A DNA stretch of 64,000 nt, taken from the NCBI GenBank assembly GCA_036245525.1, contig BTPG01000007.1:120475132-120539131 (forward strand). The letters are read 5' to 3'. Source of the stretch: Semisulcospira habei (Eukaryota; Mollusca; Gastropoda; Semisulcospiridae). Positions 11,377 to 22,799 of this stretch are shown piece after piece (the first letter of the stretch is position 1; each line of letters starts with the position of its first letter). Position numbers and translations under genes: made by a program. The notes beneath the pieces are model-generated. The model was not told where the DNA came from and searched no databases. It saw nothing but the letters and a program-made list of their open reading frames with translations.

Positions 11377-11442
11377 CAAGAGACATAGATTCTCATGAGC
11401 CCCTGCATCCGCAAGGGCTCATGAGAATCTATGCCTCGCTCG
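11377..11442. repeat. Family A palindrome
   Basis: CAAGAGACATAGATTCTCAT pairs with CTCATGAGAATCTATGCCTC around CCCCTGCATCCGCAAGGG. Confidence 0.92.
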
Positions 11443-12084
11443 CAAATATTGGTCAATTAACCCCTTTAGAGTAAGGCAGTGTTCTGAGTAAGATTTCTAA
11501 AGACCCACAACTCGGCGACCACAAACCCGAGCAGGCCCCGTAACTCCCACATACTGCACAGTTGTCTCCCTTTGAACACGGCCAAAATGGCGGCGTGAAG
11601 ATCGAACGGGAGAAAGTAGGCTGCGAAGATCTGTCGAGGAAACCCTTTCTTATCTACAAGACGCATAGATTATCATTCGCAGGAGACATTAATTATCATG
11701 CAGGCCTGCACGGGGCGCATGACATTCTATGCTGGATAAATCAGCCCAAATAAGTAGTGCCGCCACTCCTCGTTTTGCTTTCCTCACAGGGAGCCATCAC
11801 GGTTTATGCGTCTGATTGTGTGCCGAGAGGTCTCGAGAAGCGACCATGAACCGAAGCCTGTGTGTATGCTGGGTCGGCAGGAGGGTTTTGTGGTCAAGCT
11901 GCGAGCGTTTTATGACGCGTTTCAAGCCGGATGGCTGCCACAGTCTGCTGGCGAGTTTTAGGTGTTTCTAGAGTCTGGCACTTTCCAAGCCGCCACATGC
12001 CTAAATCCTAAATGGCGTCCTCTGTCTGAGAACATAGATTTAGATACATCATCTGTTCCCCTGCTGAGAGGCAAAGGTAAGATT

Positions 12085-12257
12085 TTAACCCTTTCACTGA
12101 AAGTGGACGCAGATTGTGTTTTCCAAATACTGAGATGTATGCCCTGGACGTCAAAGATTACCAGACGTCGAAGAAAAATGGATACAAAGTGGTTTCAGCA
12201 AGAGGTATAGATCCTCATGAGCCCTGCGGGGGCTCATGAGGATCTATGGCCTCTTGC
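12085..12257 (+). mobile_element. A-type MITE, right end lost
   Basis: It starts TTAACCCTTTCACTGAAAGT. The left flank resembles other A-type units (GGATACAAAGTGGTTTCAGC), and the hairpin lies at 12199-12257. The hairpin centre is shortened to GCCCTGCGGGGGC, and the arms GATCCTCATGAG / CTCATGAGGATC match exactly. Confidence 0.75.
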
Positions 12258-12888
12258 AGCTGGGTGTGTTCAATATTTCTCGACATTGAAGATATTTAAT
12301 GAAATGGGAACTGTCGTATCAAAAAACAACCAAACAAAGACTGAAACACTCTTCATGACCAAGGACATAATATAAGATCTTAAACTTTTTTTTAGTTTCA
12401 CATTTGACAAGATAGCAAACAGAAACACAGATGGCTGTTTTATCTGTGGAAATAATGCATCATCAAGAGACAGGAGCTCATGATAATCAGTGCCTTTTAC
12501 AGGTAAGAGAGGCTGTGTGACAGACTTCTTTACGAATCTGTGAAGCGGCTCTCAGAAGTTCTAGCGCCAGAGGGAGAGAATATCACACAAATCCACGTTA
12601 TGGCCGCGTGTGCGTGTGAACTCGCAAGTGTTTTTGGCGGAAGTTTCTCCAAGAAAAATTTATAGGGGTACAAAAAACACAAGCATTTCTGGTATTGTAA
12701 GTTCAGAGGGAGTTCAGATTTTCTAAGAACATAATTATGTGTCAAGTTTTTGTTTTGTTTTGTTTTGTTTTGTTGTAATGATGTAAGTAAGTAATATTTA
12801 TTTTGATTTTGATTTTGGGAGGTTCTGTTTTTTTTTGTTTTTGTCTGATGTTGTTACTGACAGTTGAAAATGAGACTTTGACATTCTG

Positions 12889-13117
12889 AGATGTGTTCAC
12901 TGCCGATTAAAAAAAACACCAAAACAACAACAAACAACTGAACATGATCCACCCGCAAGAGACATAGATCCTCAGGAGCCCCCGCATCTGCGGAGCTCAT
13001 GAGGTTCTATGTCTCTTGCTGACACCACTCTTCCTTTGAAAGTTGGCCCCTTTTGGCGTTGAATTTACAAAGATTTCATAAACACACATTTTGGTCCACT
13101 GACAGTGAAGGGGTTAA
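12889..13117 (+). mobile_element. A-type MITE
   Basis: The left terminus has decayed to TTCACTGCCGA. The hairpin is at 12956-13019 (CAAGAGACATAGATCCTCAG, right arm CTATGTCTCTTGC). The right end is CCACTGACAGTGAAGGGGTT plus AA, giving TTAA at 13114-13117. Confidence 0.78.
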
Positions 13118-13569
13118 GAGTAATGTATTAAGACTCACTGAACTTCACGCGCACAAATTCAGACTGAACACTTGGGCTGCATTTGCTCATGAGAATTAGT
13201 GCCTGTTCACATCTATGCTCAGCCCCTGCTGAGACGGCGGGATCGTTCCCATTGAAGCGTATGAACCGTGCTCTTCCTGAAGAGTCAGTGTGTTTCTGAT
13301 ATCTTCGTCAATTCAACGCCAAAGCCGAGCCCCATCCATCCAAGGGTATCCAGTCATTTTGCGCATATTGTTTTTAGCTGAACCTAGTACGTTAGGATTT
13401 CAACAGATCATCAAGGTCATTATTGCCAAAACTTCCAGACTGGGTTTTCATCGGCAAGATATTTGGCAGGCAGTCTGCGTGTTCCTTGCCAACGTGTCTG
13501 CGCGTCGGTGTTTCAGTGTCTGTCTGCGTTATCGACATTTACAACTCATCAACCACGCCATTCCGTCCA

Positions 13570-13634
13570 CAAGAGGCATATATTCTTATGAGCCCCTGTG
13601 GACGCAGGGGCTGATGAGAATCTACGTCTCTTGC
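13570..13634. repeat. Family A palindrome
   Basis: CAAGAGGCATATATTCTTAT pairs with CTGATGAGAATCTACGTCTC around CCCCTGTGGACGCAGGGG. Confidence 0.88.
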
Positions 13635-14011
13635 CGCGAGAGACACTGGCCCCATTTACATCACTAATCGTGAAAGGGGCATCTGGGTTTACACCTGCGA
13701 CAATGGTAATTATTGGCACAGTGGTTACCACCTTCGATCCGCTGCTCAGCCACACAATCCCGCAGATTGGATCGAAGGATCTAACCAGTGTGCGCTTATA
13801 GGATGAATCAAAGACACATGTGTTCTGCAGGTTCTGAATTACTCCAAATGATCAACAATTATCGGTTTGCTGCGGTTTTGCCGTGTTCCACACATCAGAT
13901 GGTCTAGACCGCATTCGCCTGAGAACTGCCCAGATCAAGGATGATCGGCAAAGGTTGTACCATCCCTTTAAAAAAAAAAAAAAAGCCTCTAAAAATTACA
14001 TTAAGGTATGG

Positions 14012-14097
14012 ATGGATCGTGATAGTTCAAGGGTGATGCCAGAATAGCTTGACGCCTTTAGCTATTTTGACATCACCCTTGAACTATCAGGGTCCAT
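14012..14097. repeat. Family B palindrome with shortened centre
   Basis: GTGATAGTTCAAGGGTGATG pairs with CATCACCCTTGAACTATCAG. The GGCGCC-rich centre is reduced to GACGCCTTTAGC. Confidence 0.85.
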
Positions 14098-14401
14098 CTG
14101 TCTTCTGTAATTTAGAAATTAGCAATCATAGGACAACCAAAATTTCAACCCAAGGCCAAGTGTTGAGCTTCAGTCTCTTTCACGTTCAGAAAACGCGGGG
14201 CCTCATGGTGATCGTTGCTTCCTACTTTCCTTCGTACATTTACATCTGTGTTCTCGGTATATAAAAGGTGTTCCGATCAAAATTAGGTTCTAGACTATCC
14301 TAGAAGCTACAGTCGTCAGTCAGTGTTGCTTGCGAAAGCTGGAGTCTGGGTTTTGCTCGCAGACGACCAAGTCTTCTCTCCCTTTTACTGAATATGTAAA
14401 T

Positions 14402-14920
14402 GGGTCCAGACCTTGTCAGCAAGAGGCATAGATTCTCGTGAGCCTCTGCATTTGCAGGGGCTCATGAGAGTCTATGCCTTTGCAGATGGGAGAAAAGTGA
14501 CCGAAGAACAAACGTAGACCACTTTTCGTCCGATCACACTGCCCTGCTCGGTATGGGACCTCATTAAAGATGTAAACTCACCTATCTCTGCGAAAAAGGG
14601 GAATAAATTCTCATGAGCTTCTGCGACTGCAAGGTCACATGAGAATCTATGCCTCTTGCAGATGGGAGAAACGTAACTGAGGAACAAACGTAGACCACTT
14701 TTCATTCGATCACTCTGCTATGCTCGGTAGGGGGCCTCATTAAGGACATATAGTAAATGGCACCTATCTTTCCAAGCAAGAGGCATAGATTCTCATGAGC
14801 CCCTGCGGCTTCAGGGTCTCATGAGAATCTATTCCTCTTGCAGACGGGAGAAAAGTGATTGAGGAACAAACGTAGACCACTTTTTATTCGATCACTCGCT
14901 ATGCTCGGTAGGGGGCATCG
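14402..14920 (+). repeat. Three tandem ~180-bp units, each with a family A hairpin
   Basis: The junction motif GCAGATGGGAGAAA recurs at 14482, 14658 and 14840 (periods 176 and 182). Each is followed by GAACAAACGTAGACCAC and a CTCGGTA motif. Hairpins lie at 14420-14483, 14591-14659 and 14777-14841. The second hairpin has lost its left terminus. This is segmental tandem duplication, not independent insertions. Confidence 0.9.
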
Positions 14921-15175
14921 TCACTGATTACCGCTAATCGTCATTTACGGTCCTGATTGACCTGCGCACCGTCTGACGACGAACGAATGGTAGCCGGGGA
15001 AGGGAAACTGGGGTAGGAGAAGGGAAGGAGGGGGTGGGGGTGATGATGGACATTTGGGACGGGGGAAGGGGGTGGTGAAGAGAGGAGGTGAGGTGGGGGA
15101 AATGAAGTTTCTGTAAACACACACAGTAGATTTCGCTTATAACAAGGTAGGATGTAACAATACTCGTATACAAGA

Positions 15176-15180
<5 letters not shown>

Positions 15181-15211
<31 letters not shown>
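15181..15211. repeat. Poly-T tract
   Basis: About 31 consecutive T. No recognisable retroposed gene is adjacent. Confidence 0.95.
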
Positions 15212-15212
<1 letters not shown>

Positions 15213-15341
15213 TAAAGAGGTCTCGACCGCACATCTTCATTGTTGAAATTACTTAGGACTTACAGACTTGGGTTATCAAATACGAAAAATGTGGGTCAGC
15301 TGCCATTTTGTTATACACGAATTTAACTCAGTCCCGTTAGG

Positions 15342-15405
15342 AAGCAGGTACAGATTCTCAAGCGCCCCTACTGCTGCAGATGCTCATGGATATCTGTGCT
15401 TCTTT
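15342..15405. repeat. Degraded family A palindrome
   Basis: CAGATTCTCAAGCGCCCC and GCTCATGGATATCTGTGCTT are the remains of the arms. It abuts the family C unit at 15407. Confidence 0.6.
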
Positions 15406-15406
15406 C

Positions 15407-15487
15407 TTAACTCATTCGAGACGTGTCGCCTACGGATACGCGGCGGTTCGCCGCGTATCCATAGGCGGCACGTCTCGAATGAGTTAA
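15407..15487. mobile_element. Family C palindromic MITE, TTAA to TTAA
   Basis: An 81-bp unit, almost fully palindromic, with tips TTAACTCATTCGAGACGTG and CACGTCTCGAATGAGTTAA. The centre is GATACGCGGCGGTTCGCCGC. It is one of the best preserved C copies. Confidence 0.93.
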
Positions 15488-15579
15488 CCCCTTCTCTTCC
15501 AGTTAACACAAAATGTGTTTCTGAAATCTTCATTAATGCAGTCAACCACGAAGATCTCCACCCCTCCCCAAAAAAGTCA

Positions 15580-15643
15580 GCAAAGAGGTATAGATCTTCA
15601 TTTGCCCCCTCAAATGCGGAACTCATGAGAATACATTGTCTCT
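15580..15643. repeat. Degraded family A palindrome
   Basis: AAAGAGGTATAGATCTTCAT and CTCATGAGAATACATTGTCT remain, with several mismatches. Confidence 0.6.
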
Positions 15644-16028
15644 TATCACTCTCGGTGTCGTGGGATATTAAACATGACTGAAGAAGAAGAATGAGAATAC
15701 ATGTCTCTGGTATATGAATTGCGTTGATTTTTTTTTTAAATCGGCAGTCAATGGATTCATGATACATGTACAATAAAAATCTGTCTTTTCACAAACAAAC
15801 GACTTGCTGCCTTCACAGGGCAGATATGTTGTAAAATGGTGACACGTGACTACAGTATTTTTTTGTGACTCCGTGAACTTCGTCGTGATATGTTTTTTTG
15901 TGAAATTTGTTGTCACAGTTGGAATCGTGATGGCTCGGATCTTGAATTTGGTGACTTTTGATTGACAAAACGAAGTATTCGTAGGCTTTCACACTGAGTA
16001 CCCTCCATACACCCTCCTACTCAAGAAC

Positions 16029-16110
16029 TCTGCCCTGTGAAGAAAACAGTAAGTCCATTTTGTGAAATGCAAGATTTTCATCGTAATACAATGAAAATCT
16101 TGACCAAAAG
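16029..16110. repeat. Family J palindrome
   Basis: AGCAAGATTTTCAT-type arms: GCAAGATTTTCATCGTAATA pairs with ACAATGAAAATCTTG. The left lead CCTGTGAAGAAAACAGTAAG matches family ends. Confidence 0.7.
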
Positions 16111-16327
16111 GGCAATAAAATGTGGTCTTCTTTGCAGGTAGGCAGAAGTTCCTTCTCTTCCTCCAGTGTTGCCGATGGTGTGCTGAAGAGGTCGCCTAGA
16201 CCGAAACAGCTATCCACACCGGCTAATTACTGGACCCCCTTTGGGGACCTAGATCTAAATTTGCATGCACCAAGGGGCTGGAAATCCAAAGAATATGTGA
16301 TACGCCTCACTTCGGAGGAGGGTGGGT

Positions 16328-16498
16328 GGGTGGGGGGTGGGGGGCTTCCATATGCATTGCTTCCAGTCACTTACTTAGCGCACCCCTCTTTCATATAATT
16401 TTTGTTGTTGTTGTGCTTTGACCAAAGTAGATCTATGATCATTGGTCGATAATGCACAATCCTATCCCCTGACAGTGCTTTTTCCTACTTACTTGGTA
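16328..16498 (+). mobile_element. Family K single arm
   Basis: It matches the right half of the foldback at 2617-2916: CATATGCATTGCTTCCAGTC, GTAGATCTATGATCATTGGT and CCCCTGACAGTGCTTTTTCC. No left arm is present. Confidence 0.75.
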
Positions 16499-17186
16499 GT
16501 TTCAATGAAAACCTTGCTTTCACAAAAATGGTCTTACTGCCTTTTGACTTCATAGGGCAGAATTATTCTGGAGTGCATCTGTGACTGTAAACTGACTCAT
16601 TTAGATCCTTTACTGGTGTCTCTTCACTGATACTACCCATCACTTACCACGATCATCACCACCACCACCACCACCACCACCACACGGCCACGGCTTTCCC
16701 TGATTCCACTGGCACCACATCCAACCTCATTTATGCACTTGTCAAGCGTGTCTCGTTCTGATGGCTGCCACCCTGTCAGAGCCAATCACGGCTGGAACCG
16801 GAGATGACGAAACTCAGAGCCCGGATCATGCGGCCCCTGACTGAGCATGATCAAGGCGAGCAGGAGTGAAAATCTCTCTTCAAAGTACGCCAGAGGGCCT
16901 GATGTGGTGCACATAAATTTATAGTCGCTGGAGGTGTACATTTTCGTCGCGGTTTGGGGCGGCTCTAGCAGAGACGGTGTCTGATTCTAGAAGACGCTTT
17001 CCTCGTTTGCCATAACACTGTTGTCATTTGTTGACAGAAAACATGACTTTGACAGCGCCGAAAATCGAATTAGAAATTAGAAGGAAACAAATCCAACAAA
17101 TCATGTATTTGTTTATGTCGTAAAATGCATTTTATTATAGACGAGAGAGGTGAATGTGTATTGGGTTTGGGTGAAGTGCATGCAGC

Positions 17187-17277
17187 CCTTTTTTGTGCGG
17201 TCGGTAGCGGTTTTTGTCGCTATGATTCCGACAGGAATCATCGCCACAATAACCGCTACCGACAGCCAAAGGGTTAA
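17187..17277. mobile_element. Family D palindromic MITE
   Basis: TCGGTAGCGGTTTTTGTCGC pairs with ACCGCTACCGACAGCC around GATTCCGACAGGAATC. The right terminus is GCCAAAGGGTTAA, which reads inward as TTAACCCTTTGGC, a piggyBac-like tip. It is followed at once by a C unit and then a B unit. Confidence 0.85.
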
Positions 17278-17367
17278 CTTAACACACGCGAGACGTGCTG
17301 CAACCGGATACGCAGGTTTTTTTGTTGTTGTTTAATTTGTCCGCGTGTCTGTATACGGCACGCTTAA
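17277..17367. mobile_element. Degraded family C unit between D and B units
   Basis: TTAACACACGCGAGACGTGC at the left and ACGGCACGCTTAA at the right. The core has diverged and holds a T-rich insertion. Confidence 0.65.
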
Positions 17368-17577
17368 CTCATTCTACCCCAGACACACCACAGGAAGATA
17401 AGGATCGACCATGATAGTTCAAGGGTGATGCCAGAATAGCTTGGCGCCTATGGGCGCCAAGCTATTCTGGTATCACCCTTGAACTACCATGGTCGATCTG
17501 TGTTTTGCACTGCAATGCAGTCTTCAGAGGACAACGACAAAATTTAAGGATTTCGGTGATGGGGTAGAATGAGTTAA
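17364..17577 (+). mobile_element. Complete B-type MITE, TTAA to TTAA
   Basis: A 214-bp unit with tips TTAACTCATTCTACCCCAG and GGGGTAGAATGAGTTAA. The hairpin core is at about 17404-17497 (GATCGACCATGATAG to CTACCATGGTCGATC). The flanks inside the unit are unequal: about 40 bp left, about 80 bp right (GCAATGCAGTCTTCAGAGGA). Confidence 0.9.
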
Positions 17578-18182
17578 AATGTGTTAACGTGCATATTGAC
17601 TTATCTGAATAAGAGCATGTGCGCGAGTTGTGTGTACGCGTGACTGTGCAAGTCAGTCTATTGTGTGTATGATAACTGATCGTGTTAAAAAAACAAAACA
17701 AACAAACATATGAAACGAACATTTAATGTTTGCATGTAGGTGGGAGTTGAATAGTCAGTTGATTGTGTTTCATATGTGTTTAACTGCTTTTATTAAAACG
17801 ATGTGCAAACCAGATGCTTGACTGTGTTTGGAAGTCTTTACTGATTTGATTAGTGTCGAGTCAGTCTGCTAAAACTGCAGGAGACATCTATTCTTCTAAA
17901 ATCAGACATGTGCCTTTAAAGTTTGACTGAATGAGAACGGTTTCATGGTCTCAGCTGTTCTTCAAATTGAGAGTTTCTCTATTGTAAGCACAGAAAATCA
18001 CTGAAGTTTCTGCTTGATATCTTTGCCTGCCCGTTTTCCTGAAACTCGATATTCACAATTTTATAATCTTTCTCTGCGGCAGTGAAAACAGTTACACTCT
18101 TACAGAATCGGTCACTGCGTAGTGCTGGGTTTCAGTACAAGCGGAAAATTCTGCTAGATCAGTGACTCCTGTCTCCTGGGAT

Positions 18183-18283
18183 CAGTTGCGTAAGTGAGTT
18201 TAGTCCTGCACAAACCCACTACTGAAGCCAGGTGCTCCACTGTAGCGGAGCCTGTGCAGGACTAAGCTCACTTATGCAACTGA
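18183..18283. repeat. Family H palindrome
   Basis: CAGTTGCGTAAGTGAGTTTA pairs with TAAGCTCACTTATGCAACTG. The inner GTGCTCCACTGTAGCGGAGC is partly decayed. No TTAA termini. Confidence 0.85.
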
Positions 18284-18484
18284 GCCATAGTATACGAATT
18301 TGATCTCACGACTCTAAGCCGCATGTACAAACAGTCATACCTTCACACATTAGTGTAAAAGATGTCGATGCTGTCCGTTTTGTGTGTTTGTTTGTGTTTC
18401 TCAGTGTCCTAAACTCCATTGATATCATCTTAGCATTGCAAAGCAGTAACTGTGTAAAAAATATCCTCGCATAAACCCTGTCCC

Positions 18485-18705
18485 TTAACTCATTCTACCC
18501 CAGACACACCACAGCAAGATAAGGATCGACCATGATAGTTTCAAGGGCGGTGATGCCAGAATAGCTTGGCGCCTATGGGCGCCAAGCTATTCTGGCATCA
18601 CCCTTGAACTATCCCCATGGTCGATCTGTGTCCTGCAGTGCAAAGCAGTCTTCAGAGGACAGCGGCAAAATTTGGGGATTTCGGTGTTGGGGTAGAATGA
18701 GTTAA
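18485..18705 (+). mobile_element. Complete B-type MITE
   Basis: TTAACTCATTCTACCCCAG to GGGGTAGAATGAGTTAA. The hairpin has single-base and CGG-type insertions in one arm (GTTTCAAGGGCGGTGATGCC), showing recent indels in one arm only. Confidence 0.92.
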
Positions 18706-19235
18706 AGCTGTGATATAGTCTTGGTCGCGTGGCCAGTGACAGATCTTTTGAAGTCTCAGTCCCGGCAGTTTGCAACCTCCACTCTCTGACCGGAAACCTT
18801 TCATCCATCTAAGAACATAACCAGCGAATAATGAAACACTGACAGTTTGCAAAAGAAAACGAAAACATGGACAGAACTGAAGCGTGTTTGATTTTGTCTT
18901 GGTTATTTTCTTGCGCGCTGTGCCCTTTTGACAGTCACCCTTAGTGGTCTGAATTTCTCCGGCCTGTCCCGTTCGTCCAAGCGGCAAACGAGTGGGGCGT
19001 GGTCTCAAAACCTTCCCGACTGTTTACTCTCCCCTAGGCTCTGACAATACTGACAGCTCGCCAGCTCGCGAGGCGCGAGGAGTAGGCGGGGCTAGCGTTG
19101 CGAGAGACCGCCTTGTTTGCTCACCGCGCATGTCAAAGCAGCGCGCGCATTCTCTCAGCGCCAGCGGCGAAAATGGGGAGAAAACTCCGTCGCCGCGGCG
19201 GTCAATCCTGTTCGTGAAATGGGTTAGTCTATCTC

Positions 19236-19298
19236 CAAGAGGCATAGATTTGCATGGCCCCTGCAGACGCAGGGTCTCATGAAAATATATGCCTCTTA
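19236..19298. repeat. Family A palindrome
   Basis: CAAGAGGCATAGATTTGCAT pairs with GTCTCATGAAAATATATGCC. Moderately decayed. Confidence 0.75.
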
Positions 19299-19718
19299 GT
19301 GACATAGACCAGTCCTGCTTTATGTCAGTCGACTGATTGTGAGATGGGTTTGCATCGTTGAAGAGCCCGGACTACTCAGTTCATTGGCCAGCCAAGGCGG
19401 AAAAGATTTTATAAGTTCTCAGTTATCAAAAATTATTTTCAACAAAAGTAGATCCTCGTGGATAATTCTCTCATGTTGACTCAACTAACTTTCATCTGCG
19501 TTCCTCAGTCAGGAAGTAAAGGTAATCAGACGCTCAAATCAGGTTTGACTTACGATGACTGACTGAATCGCCACCCACCTCCCACCTCCCAACTCCCAAA
19601 CAAACGGGCACGGTGACAGTAAAAGCTGAAAGGAAAGGGGTGGTCCTCACGTCAAAAAAGTGAAGTGACGATAACGCGACCGCTAGTCTGGTGTGTCACC
19701 ACAAACACCTTCCATCTG

Positions 19719-19783
19719 CAAGAGGCATAGATCCTCATGAGCCCCTACATTCGCAGGGGCTCATGAGAATCTATACCTCTTGC
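19719..19783. repeat. Family A palindrome
   Basis: CAAGAGGCATAGATCCTCAT pairs with CTCATGAGAATCTATACCTC around CCCCTACATTCGCAGGGG. Confidence 0.9.
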
Positions 19784-20225
19784 TGACAATAGTTTGATGT
19801 GAGTTATTTCTCAAATTGATGAGTTATTTGGTTTTTTGCGTATTACGACTGCACCGCAAACTTTGACATCCATCACCTGTCTTTAGTGCTATTCTGAGCG
19901 AGCAGCCCGGTAAGAAACTTTTCTCAGTCAACAATGACTTAGTGACCCTCATCAATACAATTACATCGCCATTCCTCACCCCCCCCCCCCCCAACCCCCA
20001 CCTCTGACCCGTAACTAAATCAGCTGATGGCGGACCGCTCAAGCCGTCTTGCCATACCGTTATCAGATGTATCGGTTTTCGTTTGTCAGCTTGTCTGATT
20101 CGCTGAGCAAATTGTTTACAATATGACTTACTATTGGGGCCATCTTCAATATATTTTCGTTTACCATCCTCCTTTTTTTTTCCACCACTCGGCACATGCC
20201 AATGAATTTGAAACAAAAAGGCGTG

Positions 20226-20341
20226 TAAGTCATTCAAGGTGCCTCGCATCAATAGCTGCAAAAGTGTCGTACAGCGTTGCCGGCGGCAACGCTGTACGAC
20301 ACTTTTGCAGCTATTGATGCGTGGCACATTGAATGAATTAA
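20226..20341. mobile_element. Family E palindromic MITE
   Basis: CTGCAAAAGTGTCGTACAGC pairs perfectly with GCTGTACGACACTTTTGCAG around GTTGCCGGCGGCAAC. The right tip is CATTGAATGAATTAA. The arm length exceeds 45 nt. Confidence 0.92.
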
Positions 20342-21020
20342 TAAAAGAAAAAATCAGACACAAAGGTAGTCTGTTATTACTATGTTATCTTTTTCCTTTT
20401 TTCTTTACTTTTCTTGAATAACATAATAAATATTTTATTCAATATCGTCTCAAGGCGTATGCTGATCCGTCTGTAACTATTATCCCCCCCCCCCCCAACA
20501 CACACATCCAATCTTCAAGTAATAAAAGCTTGCCGCACGATCTTTTTTTTTCTTATGCTCAGTGCAACGTTATTGTGCGCAGTTATGCCGTGTCCTGCCT
20601 ATTTAGTCAAAGATTTTAGTTTAGTCTTTCACCTGTCAGTTTTACTGCCACCAACTCGATTGGAATCACAAGTTTTTTTTTTATTGACTTACTGGCCCCC
20701 ATTAGTCAAATCACCTCCGCATTTGCCCACCCACTTCCCACCCAATTACGTTTTGACGAAACAGTCTCCCTTCCTTCCCACCACCCCTCCGCCCCCTCCC
20801 CCCCTCCTCCAACAAAAACACACTAAGAAGCCTTCCTCTACCAGCCCCCCCCCCCCTTCCACACACACATTACTGTTTATTAGTCAAATTGCTTCATTCT
20901 TTGGTCACGCGTCAGTACTGAGGCGGTAGAACTAAACAACTTACTTGCGAAGAAACGCAGCTAAGACGAAAATCTGCCAATCAGCCTGTAGAGGCCTACA
21001 ACTGATCCATGTATCGTTTG

Positions 21021-21063
21021 CAAGAAGTATAGATTCTCATTATTGAGAATCTATATCTCTTGC
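21021..21063. repeat. Miniature family A palindrome lacking its centre
   Basis: CAAGAAGTATAGATTCTCAT then TATTGAGAATCTATATCTCT and TGC. The usual GAGCCCCTGC...GCAGGGGCTC centre is deleted symmetrically, leaving a 43-bp hairpin. The arms share AGTATAG/CTATATC changes. Confidence 0.85.
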
Positions 21064-21547
21064 TGTCTGAGATCGTCTCGATTTACATCTTACGTACATG
21101 CAGAGGAGAGATCAGTCTGAGTTGAAATATGAAGATCGTGTGTTGCTGGTGGCGAATCTGACTTCCCGTTTGTCCATCACCGCAGAAGGGGAGAAAACCG
21201 AGGGAACAAGGGGGAGGGGAGGGGGAGGGTGTCTCTCCGACCAATAGGAAAGCGGCTTGGATAATCAGATTGCCATAGGCATGACATTCCGTTATCCCGC
21301 CTTTATTTTTCCATCCGTCTGCTGGTGGCATAGACGTTCATGAACCCATGCATGCTACGTAGACTCATCAAAATTCATCACTCTTGCCATAAACTTGATC
21401 GTACTACATGTATCTCCCACCTATCCTCCTCAGCAAGTGTAAGGCTGCGGGGTTTCAACTGTGACTGTGCAAGTGAGGAGCTAGCGCCTAGTCTCGCTAC
21501 TGACTCGGCTGACACTGTTCCGTTTCTACTGAAGCAGGAGACACAAG

Positions 21548-21611
21548 CAAGAGACATAGATTTTCATGAGCTCCTGCGACGCAGGGGCTCATGAGAATCT
21601 ATGGCTCTTGC
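21548..21611. repeat. Family A palindrome
   Basis: CAAGAGACATAGATTTTCAT pairs with CTCATGAGAATCTATGGCTC around CTCCTGCGACGCAGGGG. Confidence 0.9.
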
Positions 21612-22612
21612 TATAAGAGTATTTCAAACTGTGCCTCAACACAAGGTGGTTATTGGGGAATAAAACGAACGCCGACAATGTATCCTTTCTCGTGGTTTCA
21701 GCCTACCAGCTCGCACAGCGCGCGTGCAAACTGCAAACACTTTCTCCGAGAGTGACTCCTCTGTGCGAGCTGTCTGTGCAAACCTCGACTGCTATTCCTT
21801 TCAGTGACTGATGCAGGCATTCATATTATCATCTTCGTCATGACTTGAACTCTTCATATTACTCGCCGTGTGCGATTCTCAGTCAGTGCAGCTTTAGTTT
21901 CATTTTGTGAGGCTGAGAAATCTCAATACAGGAAAAAAAAAAAAAAGACTGATGACTGACTCAGACTGAATTGAAATTTAGAAAATTGAAACACGTGAGA
22001 AAAACATTTTATTTTTTTAAAAGAAGAACTGAGGACTCTCGGCTAAATTACAATCGATATGTGTGGATAAAACAAATATTTGTGAAAAGTAAACTGATTA
22101 AAAAAATCGTTTTGGATGAGGTTTACTTTTTAATGAGATGCACGTGAGGGGAAAAAACTCTGACTGAAGAAGGCGATAGTTCTAGCAGAATTCAAGAAGA
22201 AGACGGATACTTAACATTCAAGAAATAGAGGCATCTTCGACGCTTCGGCAGCGCTGAAACTCGAGAAAACATTCAGACTGCAACCTACCCCAGCTACCTA
22301 TCATCTCCAGTCTACACTGGGTATCAGCGCCACCCGAAGCAGCACCCTGACACTGAGAAGATTAGTGCCTTATCACTGAAGAAGGCACACCCCCCTCCCC
22401 CCTCTCCACCAGACCCCACAGGGGAGGAGACGGCTCAGGGGTATCTATTGCCGCCCCAGCAGGGGGACACATGTCACGGATATGTCTTCATGAGCGCCTG
22501 ATTCCGCTAGCTGACAGGTAGGTAAGGAATAAGTCACTTAGAAACTGATAAACATGTTTAAAGTTTACATCCTGAGATATCCGTTGTGGTCTTCGTTCCA
22601 GTTCTGGAGACA

Positions 22613-22709
22613 GATCGACCATGATAGTTCAAGGGTGGTGTCAGAATAGCTTGGCGCCCACAGGCGCCAAGCTATTCTGACACCACCCTTGAACTATCGT
22701 GGTCGATCG
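22613..22709. repeat. Family B palindrome
   Basis: The copy-specific GGTGGTGTCAGAATAGC is matched by GCTATTCTGACACCACC on the other arm. The outer arms GATCGACCATGATAG / CTATCGTGGTCGATC differ by one base. Confidence 0.94.
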
Positions 22710-22799
22710 ACATCCTGTTGTAGCATGTCAGGACTTCAAGGATTTAAGAAAAAAACTATGACTACTCTGTGTTGTCCTAATTTTTCTGAGTCCTAGTTT

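Noticed and set aside
19824..20363. 179-codon minus-strand frame
   Set aside because: It crosses the family E palindrome and low-complexity C runs, and has no recognisable domain.
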